DNA from: an uncultured Acidobacteriaceae bacterium
Lineage (GTDB): Bacteria > Acidobacteriota > Terriglobia > Terriglobales > Acidobacteriaceae
Assembly: GCA_903842845.1 (NCBI GenBank)
Contig: CAIMNN010000244.1
Span: 1-9,504, forward strand
Length of the DNA: 9,504 bases
Direction: 5' to 3'
Part shown: piece by piece, positions 1-6,004 of the stretch
Layout: the number at the start of each line of letters is the position of its first letter
Position numbering within the stretch: the stretch's first letter is position 1
Position numbers and translations under genes: made by a program
The notes under the pieces: model-generated
Seen by the model: the letters and a program-made list of their open reading frames with translations, nothing else
Told to the model about the DNA's origin: nothing
Database searches by the model: none

Positions 1-214
1 CACCATCGCCGTGATGCAGAAGTTTCAGGCCGACAACAACTGGCAAACCAAGTTGATGCCCGACGCGCGCGCGCTGATGAAGCTCGGCCTTGGGCCTGAT
101 TACTCTGACGCCATCAACGCCAAAGGCTCAAGCTTTGAGGTGCCGACGGCGCAGCAGCCCACGGCTACTCCGCTGACATCGGGATTTGTTGATGCTTCGG
201 GTGTGAAGCAGTAA
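1..214 (+). CDS. C-terminal end of a putative peptidoglycan-binding domain protein (5' partial)
   Basis: An open frame enters from the left edge (first full codon at base 2) and ends at TAA 212-214, leaving about 70 C-terminal residues. The visible start reads TIAVMQKFQADNNW and then a helix-like stretch ARALMKLGLGP. The pattern AV..FQ, a short spacer and a Leu-rich helix ending in LGLGP resembles the second half of a PG_binding_1 (PF01471) repeat, which binds cell wall glycan in secreted or periplasmic enzymes. After it comes a low-complexity Ala/Pro/Thr/Gln tail. The catalytic or anchoring part, if any, lies outside the window, so the function of the whole protein is unknown. The gene converges with lysA with only 3 bases between the stop codons. 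The frame and stop are seen directly; the domain call is by pattern only and moderately weak. Confidence 0.6.
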   Translation, partial: TIAVMQKFQADNNWQTKLMPDARALMKLGLGPDYSDAINAKGSSFEVPTAQQPTATPLTSGFVDASGVKQ

Positions 215-217
215 ATA

Positions 218-1507
218 TTAAAACTTTTCCTGCTGCAATAAATCTTCTATTGTCTCTCTGCGACGAATCAACTTAGCGCTCTTGCCCTGCACCAGCACCT
301 CCGCCGACTTCATGCGCGTGTTGTAATTCGAGGCCTGGCTCATTCCGTATGCGCCGGCGTCTAGGATTGCGAGCAGGTCGCCGAGCTCGACGCGAGGGAG
401 CTTGCGGTCGCGCGCGAAGAAATCTCCGGTCTCACAGACAGGGCCAACGATGTCGACGGTCATGGTGCGGCCTTTGCGTGGCGTGACGGGGATGATTTCG
501 TGATGGGCCTGGTAGAGCGCGGGGCGGATGAGGTCGTTCATGGCGGCGTCGGCGATAATGAAGGTTTTTTTGCCGTTCTTTTTGATGTAGAGAACGCGCG
601 CGAGGAGAGCGCCGGCCTGTGCGACGATGAAGCGGCCGGGCTCGATGATGAGCTTGCCGTCGAAGTTGGCAAGGGATTTTTTCAGCGCTGATGCATACTC
701 GCGGACCTTCGCCGCGGGGTTGAAATTGCCGGCGTGGTAATCGATGCCGAGTCCGCCGCCGGCGTCGATTGCGCGCAACGTGATTCCGTTTTGCTTCAAC
801 TGATTGACGAGTTCAACGGCGCGGCTGACCGCATCGCCGAAGGGCGAGGCGGAGCGAATCTGCGAGCCGATGTGGACGCTGATGCCGTAGGGTTCTAGCC
901 ATTTTTTCTTCGCCGCGCGCAGATAGAGTTCGCGAGCCTTGCGAATGTCGACGCCGAACTTGTGCTCGCGCAGGCCGGTTGAGATGTATGGATGGGTTTC
1001 CGCAAAGACGTCGGGGTTTACGCGCAGCGCAAATCGGGCGCGTTGCTTTTTGCGGTCGGCGCGGGCGGCGAGGAGTTCCAGCTCGGCTTCGCTTTCGACG
1101 TTGAACTGGTGAATGTTGGCGTCGAGAGCGAGGTCGATCTCTGGGGCGGTTTTGCCTACGCCGGAGAAGACGACGCGGTTGGCGGCATCGGGCGCGGCAG
1201 CGAGAATGCGCTGCAACTCACCGCCGGAGACAATATCAAAACCTGCGCCGGCCTTTGCGAGGAGCTTGATGATACCGAGGGTTGAGTTGGCTTTGACCGC
1301 GTAGCAGATGAGGTGGTCGCGGCCACTGAGCGCGGATTGAAAAAGCTGAAAGCGCTCGAGTATCTGGTCGCCGGAGTAGACGTAGAGCGGCGTGCCGAAG
1401 CGAGCCGCAAGCTGCTCGAGCGCAACTTCTCCGCAGTGCAGAGAGCCGTCAACTGAGTGATGGAACGGGCGCGCTGATGATTTTTCTTTTGCCAAGGGTT
1501 GTGTCAA
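218..1507 (-). CDS. lysA: Diaminopimelate decarboxylase
   Basis: PLP-dependent decarboxylation of meso-2,6-diaminopimelate to L-lysine, the last step of lysine synthesis, in the cytosol. The 429-residue protein has the normal family length and the fold-type III barrel signatures in order: GTPLYVY (38-44); the PLP-binding lysine K72 in YAVKANS; HIGSQI (212-217); the phosphate-binding glycine loop GGGLG (250-254); EPGR (289-292); CETGD (358-362), whose Cys comes from the partner subunit of the active site; and GAYG/SNYN (385-396). The start is TTG (1505-1507), since in-frame stops (TAA TAA) lie nine codons upstream and no ATG or GTG occurs before the conserved region. AAAGG nine bases upstream may serve as ribosome binding site; TTG at codon 5 is an alternative. 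The hydrolase gene ends 40 bases upstream on the same strand, so lysA is probably last in that unit. Confidence 0.96.
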   Translation of the reverse strand: MTQPLAKEKSSARPFHHSVDGSLHCGEVALEQLAARFGTPLYVYSGDQILERFQLFQSALSGRDHLICYAVKANSTLGIIKLLAKAGAGFDIVSGGELQRILAAAPDAANRVVFSGVGKTAPEIDLALDANIHQFNVESEAELELLAARADRKKQRARFALRVNPDVFAETHPYISTGLREHKFGVDIRKARELYLRAAKKKWLEPYGISVHIGSQIRSASPFGDAVSRAVELVNQLKQNGITLRAIDAGGGLGIDYHAGNFNPAAKVREYASALKKSLANFDGKLIIEPGRFIVAQAGALLARVLYIKKNGKKTFIIADAAMNDLIRPALYQAHHEIIPVTPRKGRTMTVDIVGPVCETGDFFARDRKLPRVELGDLLAILDAGAYGMSQASNYNTRMKSAEVLVQGKSAKLIRRRETIEDLLQQEKF

Positions 1508-1547
1508 TGCTCCGGGCCTTTGAGGTTCTTATTAGCCTAGCAGACGT

Positions 1548-2396
1548 TCAGAGCTTGTCGAGCCATTTGCGCAAGTGTGCAGCGACGGCCGTGGGTTGCT
1601 CACATGCGGAGAAGTGTCCGGTTTCGGGCAACAGATGAAATTCGCAACCGCCGTGTGCGGCCTTGAAGGCTTCCATCTCGGCGGCTGTGCAGACAGCGTC
1701 TTCGGCTCCGGCGATTGCGAGTACCGGCTTGTTGATGGTCGAGACGGTGGCGAGGGAATCCGGCCTAAGCCCAAGGCCTGCTTGCACGGCCATTGCGGCT
1801 TTTTGCGTCAGCGAGGCCATGATGCGGAGTTTGCCGTAGAGTTCGGGGTCGCGCTTCTGGCTGGTTGCGCCCGTGAGACCTTTGACAAGACCGTCGAGCA
1901 CGGTCTCCGCGCCTTCGGTGATGATGCGGGCGATGGTTTCTTTGCGCTTCTCGCGACCGGCCTCAGTATCGCCCTGCGCTTTGGAGCAGACGAAGGCCAG
2001 GGCATCCATGCGCTCGGGTGCGCGCCGCCAGAGTTCGAGGAGCAGGTAGCCGCCGATGGAGCAGCCGACGAACGCCGCGCGTTCAATTTTCAAATTGTCG
2101 AGGAGGAGCAAAACGTCTTCGGCCATCTGGCCGAGTGTGAGGTCGGCAACACCGGGCGCAAATCCGCCGATGTGCAGATGCTCGGCCGTCGCAACGCCTT
2201 CAAGCTCTGAGCCGCCATGACCGCGCAGGTCTAGTGCGATGGAGCGATGATGCGGGAGCTCGGCGATGACGGGAAGCCAATAAGCGTGGCTCAGCGGTGT
2301 GGGGTGGAGGAAGACAACTGGACGGAGCGAGTTTGAGCCCGAGCCGCCATCAAAATAGTTGAGCCGTGCGCCGCGCGAGAGGAAGTGGTGATTCAT
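1548..2396 (-). CDS. Alpha/beta hydrolase fold protein
   Basis: A 282-residue cytosolic alpha/beta hydrolase (Abhydrolase_1/6 type) with no signal peptide. The triad can be assigned: nucleophile S113 in GCSIGG (111-116), acid D233 in GAEDAV, base H261 in ETGHFSA. The oxyanion segment after strand 3 is HPTP (31-34), where many relatives have HG.P. D56-LRGHG (56-61) is the usual DxRGxG turn. The cap region (about 130-215) is helical. Substrate cannot be read from sequence; relatives include 3-oxoadipate enol-lactonases, esterases and haloperoxidase-like enzymes, but no catabolic genes are nearby. The gene begins 9 bases after the PspC stop and precedes lysA by 40 bases, so co-transcription is likely. 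The ribosome binding site is weak (only GGA before the ATG), which suggests translational coupling to pspC. Confidence is high for the fold and low for substrate. Confidence 0.92.
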   Translation of the reverse strand: MNHHFLSRGARLNYFDGGSGSNSLRPVVFLHPTPLSHAYWLPVIAELPHHRSIALDLRGHGGSELEGVATAEHLHIGGFAPGVADLTLGQMAEDVLLLLDNLKIERAAFVGCSIGGYLLLELWRRAPERMDALAFVCSKAQGDTEAGREKRKETIARIITEGAETVLDGLVKGLTGATSQKRDPELYGKLRIMASLTQKAAMAVQAGLGLRPDSLATVSTINKPVLAIAGAEDAVCTAAEMEAFKAAHGGCEFHLLPETGHFSACEQPTAVAAHLRKWLDKL

Positions 2397-2405
2397 GCAT
2401 CCAAT

Positions 2406-2759
2406 TTACAACGTAGTGGTTGCGGCAGGCTGAGCTGATTGAGGCATCGGCGGCGGCTGCTGAGACATGTTCTCCGGGGCCTCGTCCGGTATGCCGATCC
2501 ACGCGGCAAGATAGGCAATGCCCGCGTAGCCGCTGGTGAGGATTAGAGCGACGACGGCGAGAATGCGGATGACGGCAACATCCCATCCGTTGGCCTGGGC
2601 GAGACCGAGGCAAACGCCGGCAACCTGACGACCGTGGCGAGGACGAACCAGCGGGCGGCCCGGAGTGGGTGCGGACACCTGCACGGTGCTTCCGCAGTTT
2701 GAGCAAAACCTTGCGCTGTTCGGTAAACCTGAGCCGCATTGTGTACAAAAGATAGCCAT
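2406..2759 (-). CDS. Zinc ribbon-PspC domain membrane protein
   Basis: A 117-residue protein in three parts. First, an N-terminal zinc ribbon with CxxC pairs C5/C8 and C19/C22 (CTQC, CSNC). Second, a PspC domain (about 36-92) with a basic entry, the signature GVCLGLA (48-54), R65 before a hydrophobic membrane segment (about 66-90), and the ending YLAAWIGIP. Third, a Pro/Gln/Ala-rich tail. In the well-studied phage shock system PspC is an inner-membrane partner that controls PspA and responds to envelope stress. Here no pspA, pspB or pspF is seen, so only the domain, not the pathway, is supported. The start is fixed by a GGAGG seven bases before the ATG. The stop lies 9 bases before the hydrolase start. 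Ribbon-PspC fusions occur in several phyla; the metal site may bind a protein partner, which is inference. Confidence 0.9.
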   Translation of the reverse strand: MAIFCTQCGSGLPNSARFCSNCGSTVQVSAPTPGRPLVRPRHGRQVAGVCLGLAQANGWDVAVIRILAVVALILTSGYAGIAYLAAWIGIPDEAPENMSQQPPPMPQSAQPAATTTL

Positions 2760-2766
2760 AACTGAA

Positions 2767-2771
2767 CCTCC
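2767..2771 (-). promoter_or_regulatory. Shine-Dalgarno site of the zinc ribbon-PspC gene
   Basis: GGAGG on the minus strand, seven bases before the ATG at 2757-2759. It supports that start and shows that this genome uses classical Shine-Dalgarno initiation for at least some genes. Confidence 0.8.
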
Positions 2772-2806
2772 AACTTGTCACTGATTGGTACGCGCGCTTG
2801 GTGGAG

Positions 2807-4057
2807 TTAGTTCCCTGCCTGCTTTTCCTTATAAGGCTTGTGGATGTATTGCCGCGCCAGATCGCCTTGGGTTGTGTCAGCTCCGGCGTCGATTGCCATT
2901 TGGTAATCCTGTACCGCTTGCTTGCGCTCGCCGTTTACGTCGCGGCACATTCCGGCGGAGACGAGGGTGCGGCGTTTGAGCTCAGCGCCGACGGTGGGGG
3001 CCAGCGCGGCTTTTTCATAGGCTTCTGCGGCTTCGGCAAAATGGCGCTGGCCACGGAGGCTGTCGCCGAGGCCGAAGTAGGCGAGGTCGAGGTGCGGCTC
3101 AAAGAAATAGCCGGGTGTTTCAGCCTGCTTCAAAAGCTCGCGGTAAACGGCGACCGCGCTCATGCCTTCGCCGGCATCCTTGCGCAGGTTGGCTTCTTCC
3201 AGGCAAAAAAGAAAATCGTGCGGGTAGCGCTGCTTCATCTGTTGCACTATCTGAATGGCCTGCTGGTACTTCGCCTCGCGGCGGAGGAAGAGAGCGATAG
3301 CGGTCTTGGCTTCAATGGCAGTGATGGTGCCGCGTTCGCCGTCGTCGCGGAGGAGGGCGAGGCCTTTATCCTTCGAGCCGGTCATGCCGAAGAATCCGAT
3401 CATGACTTTGAACTCCCAGGGCAGCGCGCCAACTACATACTCGTAGACGCCGTAGACGAGCTTTGCATCGGCGTAGTCGGGGTCGAGTTCGAGGACGTGT
3501 TTGCAATCATCCTTGGCCTGAATGGCGAGGTGCATGCCGGCCATAAAGCTGCGCTCGACCATGGCTAGATAGACGGCCTTGAGGCTGCGGGTGAAGCCAC
3601 GGGCGAAGAGCGCGTCCGTATCGTTGGGATTTACGGCGAGGCGCTGGTCGGCTTGGCTGACGGCCTCATCGGCGAGCGCGAAGATGCGGTCGCGGGTCTG
3701 CGGGTCTTCAGTCGACGGATGCTTGCCAGTGAGGAAACCATCGTTGGCGTAGAAGGTAGTGTCTAGCAGGTCAAGGCGGTAGAGTTCGCGGAAGATCATT
3801 CCATCGAGCAACAGGGCGGTTGCGCCGGGGTCGCCTGGGTGCGCACGGTGAAGCTCTTCAAAGCGCTCCACTGCGCCATCGTAGTCAAGTTCGTACATGT
3901 GTTCGAAGGCGACGCGGACGAGCGGCTCGTGATTGATGGGATTTGTGTGTGCAGTGGATTGGCAGGATGCGGTCGAGTGGGTGAGCGCGAGCACAAAAAG
4001 AAAAACGCCGAGCCATCTGGTCACAATCAAAGCGTGGCTATACCGGATGGGCTTCAT
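2807..4057 (-). CDS. Exported tetratricopeptide-repeat protein of unknown role
   Basis: The chosen start at 4057 gives 416 residues. An in-frame ATG ten codons upstream (4087) is less likely because it would put ten non-signal residues before a typical signal sequence. From M1 the N-terminus is basic (K2, R5, R14), then hydrophobic to about residue 27, then STASCQS; C32 could be a weak lipobox cysteine or simply follow a signal peptidase I site. The rest is helical with TPR-like pairs at about 46-75, 124-154, 176-206, 252-282, 320-352 and 364-394, several showing the A..Y..A pattern (for example HFAEAAEAYEKAA, 339-351). It is probably a periplasmic or outer-membrane scaffold; no enzyme motif is seen. 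It has no Shine-Dalgarno sequence, but TACAAT ends six bases before the ATG. Its stop lies 47 bases before the zinc ribbon-PspC gene on the same strand, and it diverges from pyrF. Confidence 0.85.
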   Translation of the reverse strand: MKPIRYSHALIVTRWLGVFLFVLALTHSTASCQSTAHTNPINHEPLVRVAFEHMYELDYDGAVERFEELHRAHPGDPGATALLLDGMIFRELYRLDLLDTTFYANDGFLTGKHPSTEDPQTRDRIFALADEAVSQADQRLAVNPNDTDALFARGFTRSLKAVYLAMVERSFMAGMHLAIQAKDDCKHVLELDPDYADAKLVYGVYEYVVGALPWEFKVMIGFFGMTGSKDKGLALLRDDGERGTITAIEAKTAIALFLRREAKYQQAIQIVQQMKQRYPHDFLFCLEEANLRKDAGEGMSAVAVYRELLKQAETPGYFFEPHLDLAYFGLGDSLRGQRHFAEAAEAYEKAALAPTVGAELKRRTLVSAGMCRDVNGERKQAVQDYQMAIDAGADTTQGDLARQYIHKPYKEKQAGN

Positions 4058-4136
4058 GAGTCCATTGTACGGAAAATCTGCTGCCATTATTTAAACAACG
4101 GTCAAATCCGCGGCCGGCGGAATTAAACTAACAACG
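4058..4136. promoter_or_regulatory. Divergent spacer between the TPR gene and pyrF
   Basis: A 79-base spacer that must hold promoters for both directions. On the minus strand TACAAT (4064-4069) lies six bases before the TPR ATG. On the plus strand TAAACT (4124-4129) lies seven bases before the pyrF ATG. Neither start has a Shine-Dalgarno sequence. Good -35 boxes at 16-18 bases are not visible for these hexamers. An alternative plus-strand pair is TTGTAC (4065-4070) with TATTTA (4088-4093) at spacing 17, also a poor match. Promoter identity is therefore tentative. Confidence 0.35.
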
Positions 4137-4856
4137 ATGAAGCCAAACGAGAATAAGACGGCACGCGACAAGTTGATCGTCGCGCTTGATGTGGCGGATG
4201 CCGCGTCAGCGCTGGCGTTGGTCGATAGGCTCGAGGGCTCGGTGCGCTGGTTCAAGGTGGGGCTTGAGCTGTACATCGCCGCGGGGCCGACAATAGTTGA
4301 GACGCTGCGCAAGCGCGGGCACTCGGTATTTCTGGATCTGAAGCTGCACGATATTCCGAACACGGTTGCTGGAGCCGTGCGGTCAGCGGCATCGCTGGGT
4401 GTTGAGCTGTTAACGATTCACGCATTGGGCGGGCGGGCGATGATGAGCGCGGCGCAGGAAGCGCTGGCAGGCGTGGCTACTCCGCCGCGACTGCTTGCAG
4501 TGACGGTGTTGACCAGCATGGACTCGGCGCAGTTAGCGGCGATTGGCGTTACGCGCGAGCCAGCGCAGCAGGTTGAGTTGCTGGCGCGACTTGGGTTGGC
4601 AGCGGGAATCAACGGATTTGTGTGCTCGGCTGAGGAAGTCGCGCATCTGCGAGCGATTACCGGGCCGGATGGCGTCCTGGTCACGCCTGGGATTCGTCCA
4701 GCGGGCAGCGCGATTGGCGATCAAAAGCGTGTAGCTGGCCCGGCTGAGGCTCTGCGGCGCGGTGCGAGCTATCTGGTTATTGGAAGGCCGATCACGCAGG
4801 CGGCGAGTCCGGCGCAGGCGGTTGCGGAGATACTCAAAGAAATGGCAGAGGCTTGA
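4137..4856 (+). CDS. pyrF: Orotidine 5'-phosphate decarboxylase (type 1)
   Basis: Decarboxylates OMP to UMP, the last step of de novo pyrimidine synthesis, as a cytosolic homodimeric TIM barrel. The 239-residue length is normal for the short bacterial type. Catalytic and ligand motifs are all present: VALD (15-18) with D18; K40 in WFKVGLE; the charged network D67-x-K69-x-x-D72 in DLKLHDIPNT (67-76); TPGIRP (183-188); DQKR (195-198); and the phosphate-binding GRPIT (216-220). The start ATG is the first in frame. No Shine-Dalgarno sequence precedes it, but a -10-like TAAACT ends seven bases upstream, so the mRNA may be leaderless (inference). The gene stands alone: the TPR gene diverges upstream and a strong intrinsic terminator follows 23 bases after the stop. 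No other pyr gene is in the window. Confidence 0.97.
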   Translation: MKPNENKTARDKLIVALDVADAASALALVDRLEGSVRWFKVGLELYIAAGPTIVETLRKRGHSVFLDLKLHDIPNTVAGAVRSAASLGVELLTIHALGGRAMMSAAQEALAGVATPPRLLAVTVLTSMDSAQLAAIGVTREPAQQVELLARLGLAAGINGFVCSAEEVAHLRAITGPDGVLVTPGIRPAGSAIGDQKRVAGPAEALRRGASYLVIGRPITQAASPAQAVAEILKEMAEA

Positions 4857-4878
4857 TGTCTTAATCTCAGAACGATAA

Positions 4879-4903
4879 AAAACCCGGCGCTTGGCCGGGT
4901 TTT
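4879..4903. terminator. Bidirectional intrinsic terminator between pyrF and the zinc ribbon gene
   Basis: Perfect 10-bp stem: AAAACCCGGC (4879-4888), loop GCTTG, GCCGGGTTTT (4894-4903). The GC core is flanked by an A run on the left and a T run on the right, so it can end transcription in both directions. It sits between two convergent stop codons (pyrF ending at 4856, the zinc ribbon gene ending at 4927), which is the expected place. Confidence 0.92.
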
Positions 4904-4926
4904 CATTTTGTGCGAAGTTTGAAGCT

Positions 4927-5106
4927 CTAGAGCTTCTCGTAAAAATCGCAGGCTGAGCAGGAGATGTAAACCCCGCCCGGGACGCCGCGCTCGCGGTCCT
5001 TGACGCGCTTCACAATGCGTGTCGGTTTGCTGCACTTGGGGCAGTCCGTGGACTTCGAGGTGTCCATAACCTTTTCACGGTTGGCAATCTTAGCAATCTT
5101 GGCCAT
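4927..5106 (-). CDS. Small zinc ribbon protein, 59 residues, function unknown
   Basis: A short gene ending in TAG and starting at ATG 5104-5106. The product is MAKIAKIANRE followed by a basic protein with two CxxC knuckles, C22PKC25 and C50SAC53, separated by 24 residues rich in Lys/Arg (KRVKDRERG, 34-42) and the turn GVPGG (41-45), ending FYEKL. This is a classic rubredoxin-knuckle zinc ribbon, as found in small nucleic-acid-binding, ribosome-associated and transcription-related proteins. I do not recognise the family, so no function is given. AAGGAG lies 13 bases upstream (5120-5125), a somewhat long spacing. The N-terminus carries a tandem AKI repeat encoded by a 9-base near-exact direct repeat. 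The gene ends against the bidirectional terminator shared with pyrF and diverges from the DsbA-like gene. The frame, ribosome binding site and cysteine pattern together make it a convincing gene. Confidence 0.85.
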   Translation of the reverse strand: MAKIAKIANREKVMDTSKSTDCPKCSKPTRIVKRVKDRERGVPGGVYISCSACDFYEKL

Positions 5107-5316
5107 TGGGCTGGTGGTTCTCCTTCAATTGATTGTCTCTGCTCGCACGGCGCAAAAAAAAGACCGCGGCTTCAACGGCGCGGCTCCGGGACAAAGCTCC
5201 TCGGCTCGCTATTTCTATTTTACAACAAGCAAACTTGGTATGAGCACCGGCAGTGCTCGACGCGTCTTACAAATACAGTATTCTGGTAGTGACGGAACTC
5301 GCACAAACCAAATCGC
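5107..5316. promoter_or_regulatory. Divergent intergenic region with hairpins
   Basis: A 210-base spacer between the zinc ribbon gene (-) and the DsbA-like gene (+). It holds the ribosome binding site of the former; a terminator-like structure reading toward that gene (5154-5183); and a perfect 6-bp inverted repeat GAGCAC-CGGCA-GTGCTC (5242-5258). AT-rich blocks lie at 5211-5226 and about 5268-5283, where promoters may sit, but no clear -35/-10 pair can be assigned. No coding sequence is supported here. Confidence 0.5.
5154..5183 (-). terminator. Possible attenuator or intrinsic terminator in the leader of the zinc ribbon gene
   Basis: Read on the minus strand: CCGCG (5179-5183), a 10-base loop, CGCGG (5164-5168), two bases, then eight T (5161-5154). 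The stem is only 5 bp but all G/C, and the U run is long. It lies 48 bases before the ATG of the zinc ribbon gene and on its coding strand, so it could act as a leader terminator, end a short upstream RNA, or be chance. Confidence 0.3.
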
Positions 5317-6003
5317 ATGAGGTTCACTTTGAGCATTACATCCCTCCGCACTCTTCTCGCCCTGGCTTCCCTCTTCACCGTCGCCACGCTGGCCGCGCAA
5401 AACGGCACACAGGTGCTGGACTCTTCCGCGCTCAAGCCGCCAGCTGGCGCGCGTGTTGCCATTGTTGAGTTTTACGACCTGGAATGCCCTGCCTGTGCGC
5501 ACGCCAACCCGACCATTGTTTCGGCTGCGCAAAAGTACAAGATTCCGCTGGTGCGTCATGACTTCGTCATCCCCGGCCACCAGTGGAGCCCGACGGCAGC
5601 GCTCAACGCGCGCTGGTTTGACAGCAAGAGCAAGGCGCTTGGCGACGAGTACCGCGACCAGGTATTTGCGAACCAGAACCGCACCATCTACAACGTCGAC
5701 ACGTTGCGCCAGTTCACTGATAATTTTGCCAAGGCTCACGGCATTGCGATGCCGTTTTCAATTGACCCGCAGGGGCAGTTGAACGCGGCCATTCAGTCGG
5801 AGATGCAGATAGGCACGCGCACCGGCATTCACGGAACTCCGACCATCTTCATCGCGATTGCCAACAGCAAGGGTGCGCCTTACATCGAGGTGAAAGCTGT
5901 GGACAAGGACCTTTACACCAGCATTGACCAGGCATTTGCGCTGGCCGGACCGCCGGTTCAGGCGCCTGCTGCTGCTCCGGTGAAGAAGCCCGCGCACAAG
6001 TAA
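5317..6003 (+). CDS. Exported DsbA-like thioredoxin-fold protein (CPAC active site)
   Basis: 228 residues. The N-terminus has a signal peptide: basic residues at R2 and R11, a hydrophobic core to about residue 25 and a probable cleavage after LAA (25-27). A thioredoxin/DsbA domain follows (about 30-210), close to the Thioredoxin_4 type. VAIVEFYDLECPAC (47-60) holds the redox pair C57/C60 on the first helix, and GTPTIFIA (173-180) holds the cis-proline P175 after T174. The insert between them is helical, as in DsbA. It probably acts as a thiol oxidase or isomerase on exported proteins. The tail from 211 is Pro/Ala-rich and ends in Lys/His residues. No DsbB, VKOR or DsbD partner is seen nearby. 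No Shine-Dalgarno sequence precedes the ATG. The gene converges with the BamE-like gene with a single base between the stop codons. The fold call is firm; the direction of redox chemistry is not. Confidence 0.9.
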   Translation: MRFTLSITSLRTLLALASLFTVATLAAQNGTQVLDSSALKPPAGARVAIVEFYDLECPACAHANPTIVSAAQKYKIPLVRHDFVIPGHQWSPTAALNARWFDSKSKALGDEYRDQVFANQNRTIYNVDTLRQFTDNFAKAHGIAMPFSIDPQGQLNAAIQSEMQIGTRTGIHGTPTIFIAIANSKGAPYIEVKAVDKDLYTSIDQAFALAGPPVQAPAAAPVKKPAHK

Positions 6004-6004
6004 T

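Noticed and set aside
193..210. Hairpin TGCTTC-GGGTGT-GAAGCA at the end of the left-edge gene, considered as a terminator
   Set aside because: It lies inside the coding sequence before the stop and is followed by AAATATTAAAACTTTT rather than a direct U run. The 6-bp stem is weak.
1575..2210. 211-codon plus-strand frame antisense to the hydrolase
   Set aside because: The minus strand has an intact catalytic triad. The plus-strand product is a Gly/Asp/Glu/Phe-rich shadow typical of antisense frames.
2798..3568. 256-codon plus-strand frame antisense to the TPR gene
   Set aside because: It is the complement of a TPR coding sequence in GC-rich DNA. The product has no domain pattern and no ribosome binding site, while the minus strand shows a signal peptide and repeats.
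4058..4087. Upstream ATG extending the TPR protein by 10 residues
   Set aside because: It would place non-signal residues before a clear signal peptide and lacks a ribosome binding site; the MKPIR start fits better.
5000..5320. 106-codon plus-strand frame with a hydrophobic stretch, opposite the small zinc ribbon gene
   Set aside because: It is antisense to a gene with a clear cysteine motif and ribosome binding site, has no ribosome binding site of its own, and runs through the spacer into the start of the DsbA-like gene.
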